Source of the DNA: Agapetus fuscipes
Lineage: Eukaryota; Arthropoda; Insecta; Trichoptera; Glossosomatidae
Direction of reading: 5' to 3'
DNA: 64,000 nt
NCBI GenBank assembly: GCA_951799405.1
Contig: OX637337.1
Coordinates: forward strand, 13,328,347 to 13,392,346
Part shown: in pieces, positions 42,966 through 54,924 of the stretch
How positions within the stretch are numbered: the stretch's first letter is position 1
How the letters are laid out: every line of letters begins with the position of its first letter
Translations under genes and position numbers: made by a program
The notes under the pieces: model-generated
The model's database searches: none
What the model was told of the DNA's origin: nothing
Seen by the model: only the letters and a program-made list of their open reading frames with translations

Positions 42966-43865
42966 ATGTGTGCAGGCTCCAGCTTATTTTTATCGTTTTT
43001 TTGTAAAATGTGTTTGCCTCTAGGTACCTACGCACGAGCTTGGTTCTAATATAATCACCCCTATTCAAATGAATCTTATAGAACAATATAGCATAAAGGA
43101 TCACCTATGTGCTACAACATCATACTATATCCACATGAAATCTCTCTTAAAAGTATATTCTCAGCTCTCAGCGGTTTTTTTCTGTAAGTATTCTAACTCC
43201 CTTGAGCAATCTGTAATACTTACTTGGGTAAGTATGATAATATATCGGTCCGGCCCTGTAACGCGCTCACAGTGTCGGACAAATAAAATACATCTGGCCC
43301 GCGGCGCCAGTAATTACTGAGTGCGCGCCTGGAGAGCGGGGGGGACGCCTCTCTTATTCACAGTAGTATTCGTAAACAACACTGTGAGACTTCATAGGGT
43401 GAGACATATTTTTTTCGTGCAGAAATCTTTGAAGTGAAATTAAACACACTTTTCGTCATCCAATAAAGCGGAATTTTACTAATTGAGTTGAAAATATCGT
43501 TAAGTATGCGTTTTTATCAAAATATCTTAGATACATTGATTACCCTTTCCAAGAATAACAATATTTTTATGCCAGTTGCCTTGTATTTCTAAGTGAAACA
43601 TGACAGCCGTTTAAAATATTCATAATAATTATATATCATTCACTTTTCTTACACATATACGAAAGTTTTTCAGCGTTTCGAAGTTTGTGTTTGCAAAAGA
43701 GTGTTTTTATAAAATACAGCTTGTTATACTTTTGCTCTAAGCAAGAGCTGATCTTTTTAATCTTTCAAATATATAAAAGTTAACACTTAGGTACACATTA
43801 TGAAAGAAAATATATCCTGTAGGCTGTACATATACTGTTGGCTTTATAATAAATTGAAGTAATCT
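42966..43865. other. AT-rich sequence, no gene recognised
   Basis: GC-rich only near 43260-43350 (GGCCCGCGGCGCCAG, then GAGAGCGGGGGGGACG). No frame with homology. Confidence 0.35.
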
Positions 43866-43867
43866 TT

Positions 43868-44095
43868 ATCTATAATCTAAGTTTGAAACTTATATTAATA
43901 TTTAGATTTACATTTAGAGCATGCCTACAAGCAAACTCGTTTATGTTCGCGCTTACACATATAAACAAAATCTTAAAAGGAATAACAATCCTGTAACTCT
44001 TGCTGACCTTCCCTTAAACAGGGGGGACATCGGCAAAGTGAACCATTTTTTGACAAAATGGGAGATCAGCCTCAAACCAACCTATAAGTCAAGAA
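43868..44095 (-). repeat. Rep-A copy
   Basis: TCTATAATCTAAGTTTGAAA to ACCAACCTATAAGTCAAGAA. Confidence 0.85.
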
Positions 44096-44099
44096 AAAA

Positions 44100-45040
44100 A
44101 CCGAACATGAAATATTGTTTAAATAGTAACTACCTACAATTTTAAGGTTAAATTGTTTTTTTGAAAGAGTGACATTTTATCATCCTAGAAGATACCTACT
44201 TGTCTGTTCTTCCTGAATTAAACTTAGATTTGTTATTTGTATATCAAAAAAAAATGACACGTTAGTGCACGACTGTTTCTGAATATCACTGTAAATTTTG
44301 AACCCAACTCCGAATCTGTATTTTTAAATAATAGTGAATGCGGTTGTGTGTAAGTAATAACCAGTAGGTACGTAGCGGCATGTTTAGGTACTTAACTTTT
44401 AAGTAGGGACCCTCCCCGCAGGCAGAGGGGTGGAAGGCCTTTACCTACCCATAGCACCTACCTACATGGGCCATATGGGGCTTACCTACCTAAGAAATTA
44501 TAGGTACCCGAGCATGCTAGGCCCACAAAGGTCGTGATGCTGGCATCTATGTAGGTACATTTACGTACATAAGCAATAGGAAGTATGGGTAGGTACATAG
44601 GTAAATATTTTCCTTCCTCAACTTCAATCTTCTAATTTGACACGATGGTCCTCTTCATTAACCATGAAGTTCTTTAAATTACCAGGAGGCAGAATCACCA
44701 TATAAAAGAAGTAACGCAGCCATATTAACATTTAAAGAGTGAGTTTACTAAGGAAATGTCAAAGGTAATCGTGGAGGGAAAAGTTCGAGGAAAGAATGAA
44801 TTGATCCAAATAAGTGAGATTGCAAATACGTGTAATCTGTGAAATAGAAGACCGGAGGAATAAAAGAGTGAAAAAAAGAGCATCCTTTGAGGGAGAGATG
44901 AACGTCGAGGAGTTGAAAGAAGTGTCCAAAAACAGAACAAAGTGAAGATACATTTGCGAAGTTTCTGGACACCCCCAGGCCCCAGTAGAATGCCGGTTGG
45001 TAACAATTACGGTATCAGTAAATCAATAAACTTGCGTTTT
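44100..45040. other. TAGGTAC-rich stretch and unclassified sequence
   Basis: 44360-44610 is crowded with TAGGTAC/ACCTACC words, a composition habit common in lepidopteran genomes. 44930-45010 holds GTTTCTGGACACCCCCAGGC, part of the small dispersed family mentioned at 28195. No gene seen. Confidence 0.4.
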
Positions 45041-45044
45041 TATT

Positions 45045-46960
45045 TATAGCAGTCCGAAGGAACTGGTATAAAGTATTGTATTCGTCCGAGAAAAAAAAAG
45101 AGGTTTCAACGGAAATGAGTTGTCCTGCACCAGGAAATGCAAAAAAACCTAATTTGTCGAACCTGTCCGTCCGTCCGTCCGTCAGTATGGATGTATGGAT
45201 GGATGTATGGATGGATGTATGTCCCAGCCGGAACTACTGATCGCAGAGGCACCAATTTTTGGATTTAGAGCATTGACCACCACAGATTTTGGATGAGCCG
45301 ACTGGCATGGCACCAACCTGAAAATTCAAGATGGCTGCCATACAAAAAAAACATAAAATTGCACTTTTCTCAAAAACCGCTCTAACGATTTTCTTTAAAA
45401 TTTCAGTGTGGTCGTTGCTAAAATTGCCACTAAGAAAATTAGTTATGGCAACACTCTTGCTAATCTGCGTCTATGGGTTGCCATATGAAAGAAAAAAACG
45501 ATTGTGATTTTCTCGGAAATGGCTGAGTTGACTAAAAAATAATGTTCCACAATATTATGCGCAATATAAATTTCTACAAAAAACTTAACAACACTTTTAA
45601 AAAAAAAAGACTTAAAGTACCGTTTACACGATCTCAAATTTTTTATCGTAAATATTAAAAAGGCCCATAAAAACGCGATTTTTTAAAACTTGTTTTAAGT
45701 TCACAAGAAAGAAAACTTTATAGACTTATTTGCAAAATATTTTTTTTTTCACTATTTGGCGAATTCAAGATGGCTTCCGAAGAGCTGAAAATTTCAAATG
45801 CGATTTTTTCAAAAACGGCTCCAACGATTTTTTTAAAATTTTCAGTAAAGAAGTTCCTTGATACATTCTTACCAAATTTAGTTATGGCAACATTCTTGCT
45901 AATCTGCGTCTATGAGTTGCCATATGAAAAAAATTAACAATTGTGATTTTCTCAGAAGTGAAAGCGTTGACAAAATAATTATGTTCTACAATATTATGCA
46001 TAACATAAATTTCTATATAAAAATAAAATAATTTTATGGAAAAAAATAATATAAAGGGCCGCTTACATGATATCAAAAATTAAAATTAAAAGGCTACAAA
46101 AACCCATCAGAACGCCAAAACTTTTAGATTTTAAAAAAATTATAGAAAGAACTCACTTATGACTATAATTCATAGTGAATCATTTTTAAAAATTTAGAAA
46201 ATTCAAGATGGCTTCCGAACAGCTGTTTCAAATGAGATTTGCTCAAAAACGGCTCCTACGATTTTCTTTAATTTTTTTGCATAATCGTCATTATAGTAGT
46301 GCTATCTAACAACAATAACCGTTGCCTCATAATTTTATTTGTGTTGGAGTTTGCCATACAAGAGAAAAAAATAATTTAAAATTTCTCGGCAGAGAAAGGG
46401 TTAACTAAAAAATATTGTTCTACAATTGAAAAGCTCTTATTTAAACCAACATATATTATTCATTACTTTTTTTAAAAAAGATTATAAAGTATAGCCACGA
46501 TACAAAGTGACAAATTTCCATACAAAAAATAATTTTAATATTTTTGGTAGCAAAACGTCTAATACCCATAAATAAACCTACATAACAATTCACTCAAACA
46601 CGTGCTATCAACAATAACCATTGCCTCATAATACTCTTTGTTTTGGGGGTTGCGATACAAGAGAAAACAATAATTTAAAATTTCTCGGCAGAGAATGGGT
46701 TAACTAAAAAGTAATATTCTTTAACTGAAAAACTCTAATATATGTATACCTAAATACAGTAATCATTCCTTTTTTCAAATAAATATTATAAAGTGTAGCC
46801 ACCATACCAAGTGACAAATTTCCATACAAAAAATAATTTTAATATTTTTGGTACTAAAACGCCTAATATAAGATACTAGGCTACGAGTCTAAAATCTAGT
46901 AAATCATAACTTTCCAAAATATCAATGAAAAGTATACCCACCAAACAAAGTGTTAGTTTT
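45045..46960 (-). repeat. Rep-E copy 3, reversed and longest
   Basis: Starts with the family's 3' end reversed (AGTATTGTATTCGTCCGAG, then GAGTTGTCCTGCACCAGG). It then has repeated reversed units (CAAGATGGCTTCCGAA, TTCTCAAAAACCGCTC, TTTTTTCAAAAACGGCTCC, TTGCTCAAAAACGGCTCC), each spaced by about 200-430 bp. No coding frame. Opposite in orientation to copies 1, 2a and 2b. Confidence 0.8.
45163..45223. repeat. (CCGT)n and (ATGG/ATGT)n microsatellite
   Basis: CCGTCCGTCCGTCCGTC followed by GGATGTATGGATGGATGTAT, at the place where the other Rep-E copies carry the CA run. Confidence 0.85.
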
Positions 46961-47554
46961 GATACAAACGGGATCAATCATAATAGTGCAAAAAGACGAT
47001 TACTTAAATAGATAAGCTTCATTTCTTACACACAACTAAATTTTTTGTTTTGAAAATTGACTATGACCTAAACATGACCGTATTTTATGCTATAAAGTCA
47101 TGTGCAGTCCACTGTACAATTTATTTTTTATATTTCTCAGTGAAGTTTCTTGGAGAATTGGTTATTTCTATCTGTTAAGTGGAACTAAGTGTGCAGAGGT
47201 TCTGGCCACCTCCAGCAGAATCGCGACTAAATAACTGATACACTGATTTGCAATCTGTGGATCAATTAATAACGACGTATTGGCACTAAAATGTGCAAAA
47301 AAGCAGATATGATTACATTGGGTGGTGTGGGTAGCGCAGGGGGATCAGCCACCGTTGAGTGGGCTCCGTGTCGTGACCCCCTCTACAGGTACATGTAACT
47401 GACGTGCAGGTAGGTGGGTATGCTCCTACCTCCTACCTCCTACCTACTACCTACTACTACACTCAGCTAGGTATTCCTTCGGCGGATTTTATCTCTACTC
47501 GAAAACGAACGTAAACACGGCGAGCTTGTATTGAAGGGGAGGTTTCAGTGTAAG

Positions 47555-47800
47555 AAGACAGAATATTTCTAAAATCTAAGTTGCATAGATACATTCGCCG
47601 CATTTAACATTTAAATTTAATGCACGCTAAGTTTGCGCTTAGACATGCTGCATGTGTACTTACAAAACAACAAACCTCAAATCAACATAAATATTCCAAC
47701 TCCTGCCGCCTTTCCCTGTAACCGGGGTGGCATTGTCTAAAGTGAACCAAGTTTTAACATCATGGTATCAGCCTCATACCAACCCATTGGTCAAGGAATA
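47555..47800 (-). repeat. Rep-A copy
   Basis: TTCTAAAATCTAAGTTGCAT to CCAACCCATTGGTCAAGGAA. Confidence 0.85.
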
Positions 47801-47824
47801 AAAAATATATAATGAGGACTAGGT

Positions 47825-47985
47825 GCTAAAAACTCCCCGAAAGGGTCGCACATGACGTGTGGGAACTATTTATTTTACAGGTTGAGGGGCTGGCCTTACG
47901 CCAGCCAATTCAGTAAAAGTGAGCTCATTTTATTTGAGACGGCTGAGTAAGGCTTGCTGGTATTTTATTTGAGGTTTGAAATATT
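47825..47985 (-). repeat. Rep-B copy, head missing
   Basis: CTCCCCGAAAGGGTCGCAC, then GGCTGGCCTTACGCCAGCCA and GGCTTGCTGGTATTTTATTT. Confidence 0.8.
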
Positions 47986-48224
47986 GCTGGGGAGAAAGCT
48001 TAACTTTACTTAAACAGCCTCCACTTCAAATTAAAAGGTTGGCTAAGGTTGCCCCGTATCTGTTGAAAAAAATAGACTTATTCGACCGCTTTGAAGATAA
48101 CACGGTGAGAAGTTGCACACCAAGTCCACACTTTATACATTTTTTTTATCGGCCGGCAAACGTCACACTTGCATGGAAAACCAAACTTCGGCACAAAAAC
48201 GTAATCACTAATTTCTGATCCATT

Positions 48225-48740
48225 TCACAGTGTTACAAGTCCATCCATACATCGACAAACAATCTTGTAAACACGCTGTACGTATACACCTATAGATGCG
48301 TAAGTGTCCGTGCATGCACACAGAGCTTTGAATGTGTGTGCGTGCGATGTTATACAGTCACTCATTTTTTTACTCTTCGCGGCTAAGTGTACGTATCTAC
48401 CTACCGCCATACAACATGTTGTGTTTTTTTTTATTTTACATTATTTTTTGTTATGTTGGATTTGTGCTTCGTGTGGAAATGAATTAGATGATTTGATTAT
48501 ACCCGTGTTATACTTAGCTACAAACGCGCATTACCTGTGTTATACCTAACCATACAAAAACAGCCATATTATACTACCTACCCATGTAATTTGTGAATAC
48601 TCAACGATATTTGAATTTGGAATGCCATATTGCCAACTCACTTTTTTATACGGTTCATTAGGTAATTAATAATTTCAATCGAAATAAAAAGTATTGCCAA
48701 ACTGTTTTTGTTTTTTTTTTCGAATAGGTATATATTATTT
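48225..48740. other. AT-rich sequence, no gene recognised
   Basis: No homology seen. Preceded at 48150-48200 by a short reversed Rep-D word (GGCAAACGTCACACTTGCAT). Confidence 0.35.
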
Positions 48741-48749
48741 TTTATTCAA

Positions 48750-48835
48750 ATGGCACTGCAGGACAGACAGCGGTGGCTGCGGTTTATCAAAGAGGCCAAG
48801 ACCCACCTGTATTCCACGAGAAGAGGGTTTGTTGT
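48750..48835 (+). pseudogene. Possible retroelement C-terminal scrap
   Basis: ATG at 48750 starts MALQDRQRWLRFIKEAKTHL. The pattern D-R-x-x-W-x-x-x-(I/V)-x-x-A-K-x-H is common at the very end of RTE-type ORF2 proteins. It is too short to place firmly. Confidence 0.35.
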
Positions 48836-49299
48836 GACAGTAATGTTAATTATGATGATGAAGAGTTAACCAATTGCCGTGTATTTAAATATTAGACCTG
48901 CAGATTTTCGAACATGTTTTGTCATTTTTTTGGCCAACATCCAATGAATTTTTGCTGAGTACGTTTCTATGTGTCGTATGAGTCATAATTATCTAACACA
49001 TCTTTACAATAAGATACTTATAAATTTAACGAAGGAACTATGCAAGAATTGAAGTATGAAAGATTTTGATCACCCCTACGGAACTGAGCTTGGAGACAGG
49101 TAACAACTACAGGTACTAAAATTTAGGTAGTTTTTTTTGCAAATTTGGAATATGCATGATGACAATGACTCAAGCTGCAAATGTGTCATTTTGCATGCAT
49201 GGGTATAAAAAAAAAGCAGAATTGAGAATCCTGCTCTTCCACGAACTGTACTTTCTTTGACTCCGCGTGGACCTGTCGACCAAAAACGCGCCAAATGCA

Positions 49300-49560
49300 T
49301 AAGAAGCTTCTGATTGGCCGCGTTTCAAGCTCACGATTGGTCAAAATGCCAAGAACGCTTATTAAAGGCGTGGCTTGCGCGTTTTGAATGCTATGATTGG
49401 CGAAGAGAGTGTCGAGAGAGCTCGCGGTTGGCTCTCTGGATTTTTGTAAGGGACGCGTCCACGCGGACTCGTTTATCTATTCGTGTTGGGAATGCTTCGC
49501 TTGTGGGTGCTTGTACAGCAAGGGGAGGGGGGAGGGGGGCATACGGGCAATCAGTACGGT
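49300..49560 (+). promoter_or_regulatory. GC-richer patch with three ATTGG (inverted CCAAT) boxes
   Basis: ATTGG occurs at 49313, 49336 and 49396 inside GATTGGCCG, GATTGGTC and GATTGGCG contexts, with GGCGTGGCTTGCGCG between the second and third. CpG is frequent for this window. No downstream exon could be identified, so promoter function is only a possibility. Confidence 0.3.
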
Positions 49561-49676
49561 GGAGATCCAATATACGACCGTGTACGAAACAGTCAAATTA
49601 AATTCATATGAAATTGTTCGCACACATTTTTTTTTTCTTCAACTAATAATCAGATATTGTAGATCGATGTCTAAAT

Positions 49677-49835
49677 GAGGTCCGCACATGAATTTACACT
49701 GACAAAAAATACTTTAAATTGCCGGGTTACTAGGAAAAAGGCAAACACATTTTGTTTTTGGTTGCTAAGGACCGTAGTCCCATACAAGTGTCACGTTTGC
49801 TCGCGGTGAAAAAAGTTATAAATTAAAGTTTGTGC
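49677..49835 (+). repeat. Rep-D element
   Basis: GAGGTCCGCACATGAATTTA, then GGGTTACTAGGAAAAAGGC and AGTGTCACGTTTGCTCGCGG. Confidence 0.75.
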
Positions 49836-50081
49836 TGAGTCCATCGAGCAGTAAAGAACTTAAAGCAGAAATATAAGATTTCTAAAATAAGATAAAAGTG
49901 TAGAAACGCAGAAAATGGCATTCCCCCTGTTTCCATATTTTTTCTCATTCTCAAAAAAATACTTGATTGCCACCTTTGGTTGTATTAGTATCTTTAACAC
50001 ATAAGCTTTTTGATAGTCATATACATAAGGATGGCAACATATATGGTGAGAATATTTTTTAACCTTGAGAAAAATATCATA

Positions 50082-50240
50082 AATGAGGTCGGCACGTGAA
50101 TTGACGTACCTACAAAATCGTTACTCGGTCGGGTTGCTTGGAAAAGGAGAAAAAAAACTGTATTTTTGGTTGCTAAGGACGGCAGTCACATACAAAACTG
50201 ACGTTTGCTCGCCGAGAAAAAAATCCGAATTCAAAAATGT
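50082..50240 (+). repeat. Rep-D element
   Basis: GAGGTCGGCACGTGAATTGA, then GTCGGGTTGCTTGGAAAAGG and AACTGACGTTTGCTCGCCGA. Confidence 0.75.
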
Positions 50241-51104
50241 TTTTAGCTCATTGAAATTGGTGGTTCAATTTGATTTACAATTAATTTTTCATGTTATTTT
50301 AATGTCGAAACAAAAGTATTTACCTGAAATACATTTTCATCTACCCAATCCACGATCTAGATAAAAGTTCAACCTTTAAAATAAAAAAAATATGAACTGA
50401 AGCATTCGTAAACCGAATCATCCGTATATTCTCCCCAGTGCATGGCAATGTACGGTTGCATGTATGGGTGCTCACACACACACGCGCCCGACACTCGTAG
50501 ACACGCATTGTGCTCGTTGCTTCCATATTTATAAGGGTTCCCCGCCAGAGCGAGACAGACGTATATTGAGGTCGCGCACGACAGAGTGAGACAGAGCACA
50601 GCGGCCATTTTGAGGGATGCCTTTTTTTTGTATTTTATTTTTCTCGGAGAGCGGATTTGGCGAAACGCTATTTTATTTATTTTATTGCATTATATAGTTA
50701 TAAGATGTTTTTTTTTTGGATTTTTACATTCGTGAATTATGAACGGCACACGTTGGCCCCTAATTTTGAGACCTTTTTTAAAAATGTTTTGCAAGTCATT
50801 AAGAAAGTGCCTAGGTACATATTTAAAGCATATCCATATTAAAAATAATTAATTAGGTATCTAAGCAATTTTTGTATATTTTTCGGTGGGTAGGTAAAAA
50901 TCAGGATTAGCTGAACAAACTGTTTTTTTTTCAATTAATGAATAATTTTCCATGAAAAAAATAAATGTCTAACACAAATACCAAGACCTTACAAATTCTC
51001 TATGGAGCCCAATAAAGGCAAAATCCACAAATAATAAGTGTAAAGTAAAATACCTCAACGCTTCCTAACAGCTATTATTCATAGTCATCAAATATTTTCA
51101 TAGA

Positions 51105-51255
51105 ACCCACATACGCACAGACAAAAAGTTGCGACGCTGCGTTGGGTTTCTAGGGCGAAGGCTTACTAGTATTTTGTTGTTGGTTGCTAAGGAGTAAGGA
51201 CCCTAGTCACATAAACCTGCGACCGGCGAAGTTTCCCGCCAAGGAAAAAATATAC
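51105..51255 (+). repeat. Rep-D element, diverged
   Basis: GTTGGGTTTCTAGGGCGAAG, then TATTTTGTTGTTGGTTGCTA and a GCCAAGGAAAAAAT end. Confidence 0.6.
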
Positions 51256-51304
51256 CTAGTTGTAAAAATCCCAATTTGAGACGTTAGGATAATATCCAGG
51301 TTTT

Positions 51305-51445
51305 GAGAACATGCTATGAACTGATAAATCCTTCTTCAAGTGAAGTGGTTTGGTGTAAGTCCGCGTCCCCTTACCCGTAAAAAAAATAGGTTCCATTAGC
51401 CACACGCGACTCCTTCGGGGACTACACGATAAGACGTTGCATGAA
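51305..51445 (+). repeat. Rep-B 3' half
   Basis: CTTCAAGTGAAGTGGTTTGG, then AGGTTCCATTAGCCACACGC and CCTTCGGGGACTACACGATA. Confidence 0.75.
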
Positions 51446-52035
51446 AGTGGATGAGTTAAAATAAGCGTTAAATACTAAGTTAACTTCAATTTTATTTCAA
51501 CAGTGGCAAAAAAAAAATGTAAAAAAATACATCGTCATGGTAAAGTGGACAAAATGTTAATTTCCGATGTTTTACAAAAACAACAATAATTAAATGCTGG
51601 ATTAGTTGCCACTCGATGGAGCGCGACTGAGCAATAACTATTTACCTATTGACATTTGCGCTTGTGGACGAATTGTCCGCGAACAAGTTGTACCAGTGGG
51701 AATAAAATCACTGTCTTTGAAATGTTGACATACCTTGGTATGCTAAAAATCTCCTAAACGGCTCGAGTCACAAATGCTGAGGTTCTTTCCCACGTGAATA
51801 CAAGAGCGATGTCCATCAAAACTCAAAACTTAAAAGGCTAAAATTGTTTTCTTTCGGCCACAGAATGAGAAATGAGAAGTATTCCTATATCTTATCATAC
51901 AGGGAAGAATTGAGGTGGGGTGAGCTCCAGATCTAAGGACAACATCTTGCAGGTTGACGAACCTGAGACAGTGGTTTGGCAGAAGCCAAGATTCCTCTTT
52001 CGTACCGCAGTATTGAAGGTGCAAACGATGATCGA

Positions 52036-52835
52036 CAATCTTCACTAAAGAGACACAAGAATAAGAATAAGTTGTCCGTGAAGGATGATTTCGCCGTGAC
52101 CATAATCTGTACGAATATGCGAATATCGACAGCTCCAAGGAAGACAGCACTAATTCAAAAAGATAGTTTTGCAGGAAAGCCAATTGAATGTTATTTATTC
52201 CAAGGAGAACAATGCCTAAACTATTTTTTGCATTCATTTATTAACGAATTTAAAAGAGATAGAGACACGGCTGTCATCTTGGAATGAAGATAATGATTTG
52301 TTACCTTCAGAAATGGAAATAAGTCAAAAACCTCAATTTCGGAGTTACTGCCTTCTTCCTTGGAGCAGTCGATATGATGTATGTGGAGAAGTTACAAGTG
52401 TCAGTAGACGCAACGCAACTAAACGCAACTAAGCCACACATATAGTGTAACTTCTTGCCGCGTTATCCCCGAAGGGGTAACGAATCGTCTATAAACAAGT
52501 TGTCTATGAGCAATGATTTGTCTGTGAGAATAATCACTAGTAATATGATGATTGTGAAGAATTTACAAGTTGTCTTAAACGAATTGTCTATGAGCGATGA
52601 TTCGTCTAAAAGCATAATTTCTAGGAATAGTGTGGAGTGCGGAGAAGTTGTCAGAGGACGAATTGTCTGTGAGCGATGATTCGTCTGTAAGCATAATATC
52701 CAGGAATATGATGAGTGTGGAGAAGTTGTCAGAGGATGAATTGTCTTTGAGCGATGATTCGTCTGTAAGCATAATCTCCAGGAATATGATGAGTGTGGAG
52801 AAGTTGTCAGAGGACGATTTGTCAGTTTAAGTTGA
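52036..52835 (+). repeat. Degenerate array with 78-bp (26-codon) period
   Basis: Three close units around 52621-52855 repeat AGGAATATGATGAGTGTGGA, AGAAGTTGTCAGAGGA and TGAGCGATGATTCGTCTGTA at 78-80-bp intervals. Weaker units are at 52497, 52575 and 52068. The plus frame from 52630 to 52830 reads as a 26-residue peptide repeat, SVEKLSEDELSVSDDSSVSI followed by ISRNMM. The frame is shifted between units and no start or homology is recognised, so it may be the relic of a repeat-containing gene or a plain minisatellite. A Rep-B 3' fragment (52410-52485) interrupts it. Confidence 0.6.
52410..52485 (-). repeat. Rep-B 3' end fragment
   Basis: ACGCAACTAAGCCACACATA, then TTGCCGCGTTATCCCCGAAG; splits the 78-bp period array. 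Confidence 0.75.
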
Positions 52836-52984
52836 CTGTGAGCGATGATTGTTTTTTGTACAATTGAGTGTATGGAAGGAACCAAAAGAGGCAATTTACG
52901 GAAATTAGAGAAATCAATGGAAAAACAGAAAAGGACATTATCTCTGTTTGCATAAATTTTTCTCATTTTGTAATGTCGTTGAGA

Positions 52985-53085
52985 ATCGGTACATTTTTTT
53001 GCACGGATGTTGCAAAAATTGTATTTTTTCTCAGCGGGAAAACGTCACACTTCTGTACTATAGTCAATTAATACGTGGACCTCAT
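52985..53085 (-). repeat. Rep-D partial, reversed
   Basis: TTTCTCAGCGGGAAAACGTC, then ACTATAGTCAATTAATACGT and GGACCTCATT at the end. Confidence 0.65.
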
Positions 53086-53664
53086 TCCAACAAGGCTGAT
53101 TTGATTGTAAACATTTCAAAAAACAATAATTCAGTGGTATAAAAAATGTAGTTAGCTATTTGTCTGTCTACAATTTTCTAGTGGACGATTTGTCAGTTTA
53201 CTGAAATCTCATCGACAACCAGATTCTCACTAAATACTTTTAAAAATTCAATTACAAAGCCTGAAATGTTCAAAATTTCATATAACTATATTTAGGTAGG
53301 CATACCTGAAAAAAGGATATCTAAATCGGTTATGGCCTTATGGGTAAATATGCATAAATGCAAAATAAGAGTTCAAAAAGTAAGGAAACGAAACCTCCCT
53401 GTTTGGCTTGGCGTCTCTAATCGCTGTCATCGTGACGTTTGATCGACAGGCTGGCCACGACCGCGGGGAAGACTCCATAGACAAGGAGCTCAGTCTACTA
53501 GGAAGTGATGGAGCGGAACCTTGGACAAAGACACACTGAATGTGCGGCTTCAATGATAGAAGACAACCATAGAATGGACATACGATAAATGCTATGCTAA
53601 TTTGTAAACGAATCGTGACGTGCCATTTCGTCCATGAAAACAAAATGAACTAAGAAGATTTGGT

Positions 53665-53910
53665 GTACGGCTGACCTGCTGTGACATGCTGTAGAAAATG
53701 GTTCACTTCGGCAATGTCACCCCTGTTTCAGGGAAGATCGGCAAGAGTTGTAGGGTGTATGTTCATTTGAGAATTGGGGTTTTTATCTGGTAGGTTCATA
53801 TGCGGCACGTGCAGCGCGAACTTATAGGTGCGTTTCTTCTTGTGAGAATGCATATAATGTGAATCCCCAATGTTACATATCTTTGCAACTTATATTAGAT
53901 TAGATTAGCT
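53665..53910 (+). repeat. Rep-A copy with tail
   Basis: GGCTGACCTGCTGTGACATG, CAATGTCACCCCTGTTTCAG, and TATTAGATTAGATTAG tail. Confidence 0.87.
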
Positions 53911-54604
53911 TTTTTATTTTTCACTTTTCAGCATCTACTTTTTCTTAATCACAAGAAGAAGAAAATGAAGTGAACGTTTTTATTTCGTTATCAAAAATAA
54001 ATTTAGGGCAAGCTATGCATTTTTAACGCACAATTTTGTCAAATTCAAGAAAATCATCGCCGGTCTAGTATTTATTTATCAGGCACTTGTTGCCGAGGCG
54101 GGAAAACCTAGAATGACAGCAGAAAAGGCGGGAAACTGAAAAACTGACCATAGAGAACACAGGCGTTATAGATCATAGACTAGAGGTTGTTAGGAAGAGC
54201 GCACATTGCATTTCTGTACCTTAGAGCATAAACAACGGTAGTCACATTTAGTAAAATGTGCAGGAGACGAGTTTTAGTGAAAATGTGCACTTTTATAAAA
54301 CCATCATAACTTCTAAACTAGACGAGATATTTTTGATCTGTAAAAACTTTTTATCTTCTTTTATCGATATTTATTTAATGTGAAGTAATTTGAACCACGT
54401 ATTTGGAACTTCCGTGGTGTATGCGCGCATTTATATGTGCATCCCATATTTATTACACTTGATATCTCAGTAACTATGAGTCTGAGGACTCCAATATTTT
54501 TACCACTTATAGAACAGCTAATTATTAAAATTACTGCATCATTAACTCAAAAACGCAAAAAAGTGGACTAGCGCTGTTTAATATGCTCTAAGGTACAGAT
54601 TTTA

Positions 54605-54924
54605 ATTTCCATACTATAAGATACATGTACAACAACATTTCCATACTATAAGATACATGTACAACAACATTTCCATACTATAAGATAAATGTACAACAAC
54701 ATTTCCATACTATAAGATACATGTACAACAACATTTCCATACTATAAGATACATGTACAACAACATTTCCATACTATAAGATACATGTACAACAACATTT
54801 CCATACTATAAGATACATGTACAACAACATTTCCATACTATAAGATACATGTACAACAACATTTCCATACTATAAGATACATGTACAACAACATTTCCAT
54901 ACTATAAGATACATGTACAACAAC
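54605..54924. repeat. 32-bp minisatellite, exactly ten units
   Basis: The unit starts ATTTCCATACTATAAGATAC and contains the palindrome TACATGTA. Units begin every 32 bp from 54605; the third (54669) carries one C-to-A change, and the other nine look identical. This is a very recent amplification. No coding frame crosses it. Confidence 0.97.

Noticed and set aside
52463..52966. Minus-strand 167-codon frame with Ser/Thr/His repeats
   Set aside because: It mirrors the 78-bp period array; the opposite strand is open only because the period is a multiple of three.
53338..53643. Minus-strand 101-codon frame
   Set aside because: No homology recognised, no splice context, and it begins in plain AT-rich sequence; chance frame or unidentifiable relic.
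54605..54924. CRISPR-like regular 32-bp repeat
   Set aside because: The units are contiguous with no spacers, and the context is eukaryotic; it is a minisatellite.
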